Shown: in pieces, positions 29,145-37,171 of the stretch
Numbering within the stretch: the stretch's first letter is position 1
Layout: every line of letters begins with the position of its first letter
Assembly (NCBI GenBank): GCA_030374805.1
Contig: JARGSG010000225.1
Span: forward strand, 372,001 to 436,000
Reading direction: 5' to 3'
Source of the DNA: Gracilaria gracilis
Taxonomy: Eukaryota; Rhodophyta; Florideophyceae; Gracilariales; Gracilariaceae
DNA length: 64,000 bases
Notes under the pieces: generated by a model
The model's database searches: none
The model's input: only the letters and a program-made list of their open reading frames with translations
What the model was told of the DNA's origin: nothing
Made by a program: the position numbers and the translations under genes

Positions 29145-29330
29145 TGAACATGGATGGAACGTCATTTCAAGGCCCCCGCCTAGTGCACGTACGCGGTAGT
29201 TCGAGAGCAAATCGCCGTAAGGAGATTCTACCACTGTTTCCTTGAATTCTCCCTCGAAGGAAGAGCTCTAACGGAGCTTATGGGCAGAGGTTGCCAGGGG
29301 TTTCTTCGTAGGAACTATGTACGCTGGATC
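29145..29330. repeat. Diverged dispersed repeat, copy B
   Basis: Shorter relative of copy A, same orientation. It begins about 15 bp after the GAA tail of the SINE-like segment at 28979-29133, so the two may be parts of one composite element. Confidence 0.55.
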
Positions 29331-29662
29331 GGAGTGTAGTGCCGGTTGCGCACGTGTTCTTTTACTTGACCCGCCGGTGAAAGGATGGTTTCGTATAGAG
29401 TTAAATGTTGTATGTTGTCGGGGTTCCTACTAGACCTCCGCTCGACAAGCATAGCGAAGAAGAACGTGAACATGGTTTCAACGATCTATCATAGTCTTCA
29501 CTTTTTCGCTATACGCGAGAAACCTGCAGCTGGTTGGATGAGAAAGTGAAATGCCTTCCTGGACCTTCCCCATTGTGGACGTCTGCTTCCGATTCTGAAG
29601 CTGATATAAACCGCGACTTCGTATATATTTCTTCATGAAGACCGAAGGCTTTTTTGGGCGCT

Positions 29663-29840
29663 GTGTTCTTCTTCTTCTTCTTTATTGTGGACAACAGTAC
29701 CTTATTCCGATACTGTAGTAGAGCTTCAAAGGAAGCTCTCTCTCTTTCAAAAGGCCAGTGTTCGTCTTCTTCTTCTCTAGTGTGGTCCGCTCCTCCTTAT
29801 TTCGAAGTAGTGGGAGAACTATACTATCTACAGCATATAT
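29663..29840 (-). repeat. Two tandem repeat tails related to the LINE 3' end
   Basis: On the minus strand, 29840-29761 and 29740-29663 are similar to each other (actac-tcg-aataagg...g-ccaca-ta-agaagaagaag-acac). The first is also similar to the LINE 3' tail at 14283-14195 (gtag-tagt-t...cttcgaaat-agga...agaagaag). They look like 3' ends of related LINE or LINE-mobilised copies. No coding remnant is clear. Confidence 0.5.
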
Positions 29841-29982
29841 ATACCGTTGTACCTCTCTCGCCTGAAGAAGGTGCGCTGTCAAATCAATTTGAAAATGCTC
29901 TAACTTAACGTTTTCACTTCTTTGGTCAAAGAAACGGAGGAGATATCCTAATTTCTTAGACGATGACAAAGACAAATCGAAA

Positions 29983-30006
29983 GGGGGGGGGGGGGGGGGG
30001 GGGGGG
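29983..30006 (+). repeat. 24-bp poly-G run
   Basis: An uninterrupted run of 24 G on the plus strand, a strong G-quadruplex candidate and a difficult place for sequencing. True length could differ from that shown. Confidence 0.9.
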
Positions 30007-30136
30007 TCCTTTTTGCACTCAAAACCACGAAACTAGGGATAGACGTAGCGCTCACAATTGACAACAACAACAACAAAACCGGGACAAACAATTGCTTCTC
30101 GAGAAATGGTTAGGATTGGACACTTGACATTCTCGG

Positions 30137-30462
30137 TTACAATTCGAGATGGACAAAATCAGTTGGACCTTCTTGGAGGGAGCCATTGATGCCTTTTTTC
30201 TCGGCGCTTGTCTCAACTTCGTTTCGACCAACTCCGGCACTGCAGCAACCTCATCGGGACAGTTCTTGTCACTCTTTCAACCGGATTTCCATGGAAAGCA
30301 AATTCGTTATCTTTATCGCGCATCGCGGAACCAACTCAGCTGAGGATGCATTCGGTCGCTATCATTTCGAGTTACTACTTTGCTAAAAGTTTCAACCGAA
30401 TGCGCCAAGGGGGCGTCCTGATCTGCGGGGGATCGCTTCGAACTATACTTCAACTCGGAAAG
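30137..30462 (-). pseudogene. Decayed partial copy of the 3' end of the Swi1-like gene
   Basis: The segment aligns with 24617-24950 along its length, same strand. Shared words include aactccggcactg, ctcagct-agga, tttcaacc-aatgcg and gatcgcttc. Encoded traces are KRSPADQDAPLAHSVE (functional gene KRSNADQDAPLTHLVE), VPELVE, and LQEG before a stop codon at the same place (TAA here, TGA in the gene). Frames change between these blocks, so several indels have accumulated. It keeps only the last ~110 codons and no ARID or ARM core: a truncated duplicate, not a gene. Confidence 0.85.
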
Positions 30463-30463
30463 T

Positions 30464-30490
30464 GTGGAGGCACCCCTTGGGTGCCTCCAC
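30464..30490. repeat. Perfect 12-bp stem hairpin at the edge of the pseudogene
   Basis: gtggaggcaccc, loop ctt, gggtgcctccac, with no mismatch. It abuts the last base at which the pseudogene still aligns with its parent gene. It is also the 3' side of the Chl1-like gene, so a terminator role for that gene is possible but unsupported (172 bp away). Confidence 0.85.
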
Positions 30491-30661
30491 GACAAAAGGG
30501 GAGAATTAGTTTTCTTCGCCGGGGAGTTTTCGCGCGCACTACGTAATACCTTCGGTACAAGGTCATAATTCTTCTGCATTCTTAAATCCTGTCTCCCTAG
30601 TTCAGCTGCCTCTGCCGCTGAAGAATGTCTCACCTTTGAATATTTGTTAGGTTGAAACATG

Positions 30662-33157
30662 TCAAGACCTTATACATAAGGAGTGGTCGGTACCTTCAGT
30701 ACCAATCGGATTCTTAAGATATATTTGTTGTGGGGTGATATTCCGTTCTGCGGCGAAGAATTTCTTAACATCATTCTCGAATTCACCGAAAGATGAAGCA
30801 ATGCGAAGATCACGTTTGACAAAACTAGGAAGTTTCTGTATTGAGCTGGGTCTGGCAAATCGCTGATCCATGAGGACAATGCTGGCGAAGTCATTGCGAT
30901 GTCTGACAGCCCTTCCGATTGATTGATTCACGATTGTCAAACACTCATTTTCCAAATAGTCAGATCTCTCGTCTGCAGAACTCATCTTTGCAAGAACCTC
31001 GCTTGTTTCTAGTTGCATCGCATTGGCAAATGGCATACCAACCACAATTACCATTCGCCCCAAGTCATCTGAGAAGTTAATCCCTTCGGAAAGTTTCCCA
31101 CCCATTACTGCCGCTAGCAAAGCACCTTTCTTGTTGTTGCGCTTAATCAAAGTTTGGAATTGAGAAAAGGCTTCATTTGTACCTCTTCTTTCGAGGACTA
31201 TTGGCTTCAGCAAGGAAATGCTCCGAAAGGAGCCTGTGGTTCGCCATCTTTCGGTAGCTCGCTTGAGCAATTCGTAACTAGAAAAGAAAACCACAACGCC
31301 TCCCTCCACAAGGCGAACACTTGATTCAATCGCCGACGCCAACTCATCGAGGATTGCTTGGTTTTGCCTTGTTGCATACGTGAACTGAAGTGCAATGTTC
31401 GATGGTCCTGCTCCACAAATCCGTGTTATGACATTCTCTGCTGGAACGACGTGATTGCATTCAAACTCGACAACTTCACCACGATTTAAATGCTTCAGTA
31501 GTGTCTTCTTGATTGCAGACCGTGGACTCAGAGTTCCTCCTAACATAAGCACTGCTTTCGCCTTCTTCACGCTTGACGCAAAAACGGCAGAAGGTTCAAC
31601 GAGGAAGTACTTAAGGCGAGCAGTCATGTCCAGGGGTAGAAAGCCTTCGTCAGCTTTGGTGAAACTCTTCTGAATCTCATAAGGATATATTGCTACGCGG
31701 GCATGCTCAGAGCAGTCGGATAAGCAGCGAAGGAAGCTCTCAAACGCCATCAAGCCTTGCTTCGCCACGCTTTGCTGCTTCTGGTGTTTTTCTTCAAAGA
31801 GTCCCCTCGACTCGTCAGACATATCCTTATGACCTGGGTTTAGATGACCTGCATCAACAAATCCTCTTAGTTTCTTACAAAGACGAGATTCTTCTGCGTA
31901 TCTTACCAAATCATACAAATTAATATTATCAACCCCAGCTTCTAGAAGGATTACAGAGGGATGGACGACTCTTCCCTTCTTGTACCTTTCATTGCGCCTT
32001 CCGAGCAACGAAAGGAGTCCCTCGGATAGAGCAAGTAGTTGCCGAAGTTTGAACAGGTTGCTTGGTGAGAAACGAAGTCGATACTTTTCTATGTAGGACT
32101 TCAGTGCTGCTGTAGTTCGAGCAAGGAACGGCCTGCTAAGCACGCTGGCATGCAATTCATGCACGGTATTGACGATATTGTGAGCCTCATCGAATATTAC
32201 AACCGTGTTCTCGTCAACGGTGATTCCCAAAGACTTCCTTGTTTGCTGATGCAAAACGGCGGAGTATGGCACTGCTATTACGTCAACTTCCCCTGTCTCT
32301 AGCGCATGCCTAGTAGCAAAGTATGGACATGCTCCAATTTCTTTTCCAGCATTGGCCAGTTCTTCTATGGTGTGCAATTGCGTCATTCCCTTGTCGCGTA
32401 GGATAGTTTCTGCCTTTTGGTCCTTGTAAGGGCAATGATTCTTCGTTCTTTTCCTTTTAGCTACTGTGGGCTGTTCAGCATTCTCAGTGAGTTCTCGGCA
32501 TCGCTCCGAGATTGCTGCGGCGCTGCTGAGGGCACGAACCTGGTCGTGGATACAGAATTGCTTTCGAGAACCGAATAAGACAACACTGAGAGGTAACTGT
32601 CCATTAGAAACATCAAACTTTGTATTATCGTCGCCAAACTTGGTCTTCCGTATTTCTTCGATAAACTGCGTAAGTTGCGAATGGGTCCTACTGGCGAAGA
32701 TGATCTTTGGGGTACTCGGACGCTGGGGCTGCCACCATCTGATTTCAGTTTCGTCTTCAGAATCAGAGAAGCTGTCATCTTTAAACGGTTTTCGTCTACG
32801 TTTCGAGAGGGTATCTGGCTCTCTCATTGAGTTCGATAGCCTGCGTACGAATGCTTGGCGCCTTCTGTCAAGCTCTTCAGTTTGCGCACGAGCATGTCGA
32901 TCGTTTGTTTGTTCGTTGACCCAGTCTGGTTCTTCATCTTTTGAACTGTTTTGTTCGCCGGAATTGAATCGATTGTATTGAAGCCAAGAAAGACAAGCAC
33001 ATATTATAGACAGTGTTTTTCCAGTGCCAGTTGGTGACTCAAATAGACCTATCCCCCCGGTATCGATGGTGTTGTAGAGGGAAGTCATTAATTGTTTCTG
33101 AACATCGTATGGGGTACCGGGGAAGCCGAAATCTTCAAATGGCTTCGTCGTGCTCAT
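30662..33157 (-). CDS. CHL1: Chl1/DDX11-type Fe-S DNA helicase
   Basis: 831 residues from ATG 33157, normal for the family. Q-like motif FGFPGTPYDVQKQLM; Walker A SPTGTGKTLS at 41-50; motif Ia IIFASRTHSQL; four iron-sulfur cysteines in order (KQFCIHD, SERCREL, KNHCPYKD, GACPYFATR), as in XPD/FANCJ/DDX11; DEAH box VVIFDEAHNIV; C-terminal motifs VVVFFSSYE, GGKLSEGINFSDDLGR and SIGRAVRHRNDFA (motif VI). The FGFPxxPYxxQ start and Cys spacing fit Chl1/DDX11 better than XPD or RTEL1. Chl1 is a 5'-3' helicase for sister-chromatid cohesion and replication-fork repair. Divergent from the large ORF at 33616. Confidence 0.92.
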   Translation of the reverse strand: MSTTKPFEDFGFPGTPYDVQKQLMTSLYNTIDTGGIGLFESPTGTGKTLSIICACLSWLQYNRFNSGEQNSSKDEEPDWVNEQTNDRHARAQTEELDRRRQAFVRRLSNSMREPDTLSKRRRKPFKDDSFSDSEDETEIRWWQPQRPSTPKIIFASRTHSQLTQFIEEIRKTKFGDDNTKFDVSNGQLPLSVVLFGSRKQFCIHDQVRALSSAAAISERCRELTENAEQPTVAKRKRTKNHCPYKDQKAETILRDKGMTQLHTIEELANAGKEIGACPYFATRHALETGEVDVIAVPYSAVLHQQTRKSLGITVDENTVVIFDEAHNIVNTVHELHASVLSRPFLARTTAALKSYIEKYRLRFSPSNLFKLRQLLALSEGLLSLLGRRNERYKKGRVVHPSVILLEAGVDNINLYDLVRYAEESRLCKKLRGFVDAGHLNPGHKDMSDESRGLFEEKHQKQQSVAKQGLMAFESFLRCLSDCSEHARVAIYPYEIQKSFTKADEGFLPLDMTARLKYFLVEPSAVFASSVKKAKAVLMLGGTLSPRSAIKKTLLKHLNRGEVVEFECNHVVPAENVITRICGAGPSNIALQFTYATRQNQAILDELASAIESSVRLVEGGVVVFFSSYELLKRATERWRTTGSFRSISLLKPIVLERRGTNEAFSQFQTLIKRNNKKGALLAAVMGGKLSEGINFSDDLGRMVIVVGMPFANAMQLETSEVLAKMSSADERSDYLENECLTIVNQSIGRAVRHRNDFASIVLMDQRFARPSSIQKLPSFVKRDLRIASSFGEFENDVKKFFAAERNITPQQIYLKNPIGTEGTDHSLCIRS

Positions 33158-33615
33158 GATGTTAAACCGCGCGAGGTGTGGGCGAAGACAAGGAAACTGG
33201 TGACAAGAAGGTCAGACGGATGCGTACGCTAGTGCAGAACAAGCTGATATCATTGCGAACTTGAAACCAATACCATTTCGCGGATTGCATAGCTATTTTG
33301 GTTCTTCGTTTTCGCGCCAAAATCGAGTTGTCATTCGCCAACCAGCAAAATACTCGCGAAGCCGACCGCTCCGCGTGTCACACGCAGCTGCTTTCGACGT
33401 TCGAATCGAACCTTGGGAGAATCAACTCATCGCTCACAAGAGGCGACGAAGTTGCCATAGATTGGGCTCGATTATGCTTTCGCGTGTCTCAAGCAACAGG
33501 GAGATGCTCAAATAGGTCTGGCGCTGCGAGGTCCCACCGCTTTCGTTCGCCCAACGAAGGATTACCCTTTTCCCCTCCTCATGGCATCATTTCCAACGGG
33601 TCTCCTTCAGATATC

Positions 33616-36270
33616 ATGAACCAATTTCCAGACAACCGTCAAGCGTACGACCCGCTGTGTAACTTCGCTGTGGATAGCCCCCTAATTGGTTCTCATGCGT
33701 ACGCACAGGCTTCAAGAGGACATGCGTATGGGAATCACAGTGGCTTGCCGCCCCAGGATGGAGAATATCAGCAGCTGCACCACCAAAGCGCTACCACGGC
33801 AATAACTCCAGGAGTGAGCACACCGACTCACAACCAAACATCGAGGTATTTGGCCCAGGCATCTGGTCAACATCACTTCAATTTGCCGAAGGCGGCCACA
33901 ATGAACACGGCTTGTGTATCGAACGCGGCCTGCACATCGAATGTGGCCTTCGCATCAAATGCGGCCAGTGCGTCGAATACGACCTACGCATCGAATGCGG
34001 CATGCTCTTTCAGAACATCATATCCTCATCTATCTAATGAGCAACCTTATCAGATTTTAGCACCCCGCGTTTCAAGTCAACCCCAGGTTCCTGACCGACC
34101 TCATGGATCAAACGTCTTGCATGTTGGGGGGAACCACGTAGTTGGATGGAGGGGTAATCCGTCCGAATACCAGACGGCATTGGCTGAGAAGGGAAGTTTC
34201 AATTTATCTAAACCCTTGTCTCCATCCGTGCCCCAGCAAAAGAAAAACTCTCCGAAGCAAACAGGTGCGCTATCTGTCCCTCAGCTTTGTCATCCCACGC
34301 CTGATTTTTGCGGAGAAATGGGAAACCAAAGCCGTTGGCTTCCGATATCTACAGGCGTCCTTCCTTCATTACACATACCTCAGAACAAGGACGCTCCTTT
34401 AGATTTTCCCGCTAGCCATATCCCAAAGCGTGAGAATGTTGTTGCGACACCAGTTGGCGGAATTTACCAACCACATCAGCTTGCAACCGCTGTGAACATG
34501 AAGCAGGAAACATTTGCGGTACAGCTAGGGAGACCGACGAGCCCTACTGAGTCACGGGAGCCTAAGAACGTTCCGAAGCCTATCGTCGCCAGTGCAAATA
34601 ATACGAAAATGGTAGATGGTTGTCGTCTCGCGCTCAAGGTGAAAGACGAGCCAGGCGTGCGTTTGGGTGCCCTTCCACAGGAATCATCGAAGAAAGAGGA
34701 CCCATCCCGGAGAAGAAAGAGCACTCAGCAGCATACGGACGATATCTTTTCCACCATCCCGCTTAAGACATCGAAATATGCATCACAAAACGAGGCAAAG
34801 GCTCGAAGGGGAAAAGCGGGGGCGATGAAGGGCGAGCGGAGACAGGGTTCGAGGGTTATGAAGTCGACAAAGACAGCGGGAAAACTTCGGGGCAAACGAG
34901 GTTTAGATTCGTTTAGCCTTTTGGAACATTCCGGGGATGAAAGCGATAATAGCCTCCAGGGGAGGGCAGTTTCCCGGAATGATAAACAGCGTCCACGAAA
35001 AAGAACTTCGACCTTCTCAGATTCTGATGACGAAGATTTTGATGACATTGGTTTGGGGTCGAGACAGAAGCAATCCGAGGAAAAACGAGGTAATGGACAA
35101 TGCGGTTCGAGTGGTGTCAGAAGTGGTAACGCATCTCAAATGAAAGGGGGAGAATTAAGAGAAGGAAGGAGGAGATCATCCCGAATCTTGAAACGGAAAG
35201 TGAACCCTGAGTTGGAATCTCGAAGAAACCCGGTGAAGAAGCGAAGAGAGGTTCACAGGAACGAGAGAAAGGTGAGGCAAACGAAGAGCCTAGATGAACT
35301 AACAGATTCAGACGGAGCACATGATGAACTTCAAGATGCAAACGGAGCACAATCTGATTCTTCTGACAGTAGTGATGACTTCGTCCCAACTTCGGAAAGA
35401 GAAAAGAGGTTTGCGGAGATGAGGGCGGAATGGGAGGCGAGCCAAAAGACAGGAGAAAAACAGTCAATGACTCCCAGAAAGGGTGCAAAACGAACCCCTA
35501 CGAAGCGGACAAAGAGGAAACGAACTCCGGCAAAGGGTAATGCTAGTGACGGTGACAACACTCGGGCCGATGACCAAACGCTCGATTCAGATTCTCCAAA
35601 CGCATCACAGAGGGGCAGCCAACCTCTTAATGTGAAGCTTACTTCTCTCTCGACCAGAAGACGCAAGAGAAAGGTTGACTACGAAGAAGAGAGAAAACGT
35701 TTGACGGAGGACGAGCTCAGTACGATACGGCTTGCGTTTGTCGCTCACTATCCCCCTCCGCCGTCTAACGCTCAAGCTCAAGGGCGCTTTGAAATGAAGT
35801 ATGGTCGCGAGATGTCTCAAGCTATGATCCAAGGCCTTTGGGAGAATGAGCTCAAACACTGGAGCGAACGATGGTGGTCATTTTACATGAGTTTCAACGA
35901 TTATGTACGGGCGAAGAAATTGGCAAAGCCTGTGGACAAGAATCCTACCGTGAATATGAAAGAAGTAGAGGATTGGGCCAAGAGCTTCTACGAAGAACAC
36001 GGAGATGCTAGAGTGTCTCGTAATGGACAAACACCGGACCAGAGCAGTTCAGATGACCCCGCCTCCAATCCTTCGAATGGTTCAAAGAACCGAAACGACA
36101 ATCAGCTAGATGATAAGAGTTCGAATTCCGAGAAAACTGTGTCCGACATGTGCGAGCCCGGCGCAGATGTAAGTGCGCGGAACGTGATGCCAGACAATGC
36201 CGAAGTGGCGTCCGGTGCTTATACGTCAGGAGATAGCAGAGTACCCGACTCGCGAGGCAACATAAATTGA
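33616..36270 (+). CDS. Large basic, low-complexity nuclear-looking protein, function unknown
   Basis: 884 residues from the first in-frame ATG at 33616; the frame is open upstream to a TTG at 33298, so a longer or spliced N-terminus is possible. Residues ~95-135 contain short degenerate repeats built on S-N-A-A (CVSNAACTSN, FASNAASASN). The middle is rich in Lys/Arg clusters (KRTPTKRTKRKRTPAKG; RRSSRILKRK) alternating with acidic Ser patches (SDSSDSSDD), as in chromatin-associated proteins. A better-conserved-looking block lies at ~690-800 (AFVAHYPPPPSN, MKYGREMSQAMIQGLWENEL, HWSERWWSFYMSFNDYV). I know no family with this block. Nuclear location is inferred from the basic clusters. Confidence 0.7.
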   Translation: MNQFPDNRQAYDPLCNFAVDSPLIGSHAYAQASRGHAYGNHSGLPPQDGEYQQLHHQSATTAITPGVSTPTHNQTSRYLAQASGQHHFNLPKAATMNTACVSNAACTSNVAFASNAASASNTTYASNAACSFRTSYPHLSNEQPYQILAPRVSSQPQVPDRPHGSNVLHVGGNHVVGWRGNPSEYQTALAEKGSFNLSKPLSPSVPQQKKNSPKQTGALSVPQLCHPTPDFCGEMGNQSRWLPISTGVLPSLHIPQNKDAPLDFPASHIPKRENVVATPVGGIYQPHQLATAVNMKQETFAVQLGRPTSPTESREPKNVPKPIVASANNTKMVDGCRLALKVKDEPGVRLGALPQESSKKEDPSRRRKSTQQHTDDIFSTIPLKTSKYASQNEAKARRGKAGAMKGERRQGSRVMKSTKTAGKLRGKRGLDSFSLLEHSGDESDNSLQGRAVSRNDKQRPRKRTSTFSDSDDEDFDDIGLGSRQKQSEEKRGNGQCGSSGVRSGNASQMKGGELREGRRRSSRILKRKVNPELESRRNPVKKRREVHRNERKVRQTKSLDELTDSDGAHDELQDANGAQSDSSDSSDDFVPTSEREKRFAEMRAEWEASQKTGEKQSMTPRKGAKRTPTKRTKRKRTPAKGNASDGDNTRADDQTLDSDSPNASQRGSQPLNVKLTSLSTRRRKRKVDYEEERKRLTEDELSTIRLAFVAHYPPPPSNAQAQGRFEMKYGREMSQAMIQGLWENELKHWSERWWSFYMSFNDYVRAKKLAKPVDKNPTVNMKEVEDWAKSFYEEHGDARVSRNGQTPDQSSSDDPASNPSNGSKNRNDNQLDDKSSNSEKTVSDMCEPGADVSARNVMPDNAEVASGAYTSGDSRVPDSRGNIN

Positions 36271-37171
36271 AACGACCAATACCGAGATCTGACCATGAGA
36301 AAGTTTGGAGCTTGTTTATTCATATGCGACTGCGGAACAAGATGGAGGTGTTGTTGATAATATGGCTAAGACCAAATACTAGTTTATTGCTTGTTGACGG
36401 ATATGCGGAGAAGCCTTGGGTGGCACTCTGCGACACACGCTGAATAACAAAACTGCGCGGACTCAATGGGACATTTGAGTAAGTCGTTACGTTGGGCCCT
36501 GTTCCCCGGCAAAAGGTAGAGCACCTGTACCTTCCAAGCCCGAATTGTCGTCTTCTTATATCAATTGCAAGCCACGTAGAAACTCTTCGTTTCGAGGAGA
36601 CGTCAAGACATGCAACGTTTCTTGCGGAGAACAACAGGAGGGCCAGCTCCTGATATCCTGATATGAGATCCATATTAACCTTTGCAAGGTTCTGAAATGT
36701 TGAAGGTACATCACATGGTTGTCCGGCTTCGGGCAAAACATGCAATTACCTGCGTATTACCTACCTAACATGAGAAACGAAAGAAGGCTGACACACTTTT
36801 GCACACGAACTTCAGCACAGCGAACTCATTTCACAAGTAGATACATCAGTATAAGTGTGCATGTTTACTCGCTCTGCAGATTATTATGCACCTTCTCTTC
36901 TTGTCCAAAGACTTTTCTGAAACAATTAAAAACAAAAGTACTTCGACATGGAGTATCACCTCATCGTTCAGGCATATCGGATTTGGAAAGTGTAGATATT
37001 TCGTTCTGTAGCAGGACATAAGGTTCCCTGTTATCCTTCTCACGATGGAGAATTTCAATAACCAACATGAACATGGTACTGTAGTCATGACCAAGCGCAA
37101 TCTGCGATGCTACGCACATTCTCAAACAAGGGAGCGTAGGTAATTAGCGATCTCTTCCAAGTACACAGGTT
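36271..37171. other. Intergenic between convergent genes
   Basis: About 900 bp. Minus-strand frames at 36320-36745 have no ATG at their far end and no recognised domain. Should hold two 3' UTRs. Confidence 0.5.

Larger units (their letters stand above)
27496..30136. other. Repeat-rich intergenic gap, no intact gene
   Basis: About 2.6 kb without a believable gene. It holds tandem duplications (ttggcatgctctc twice near 27787-27812; a 16-bp unit at 28107-28138), two diverged copies of a longer repeat, hairpins, a SINE-like segment, GAA-tailed repeat ends and a poly-G run. A 114-residue frame at 28630-28974 (minus) shows no domain. Confidence 0.6.

Noticed and set aside
36320-36745. 141-residue minus-strand frame between convergent genes
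   Set aside because: The far end is TTG, the first ATG leaves ~115 residues, and no family is recognised.
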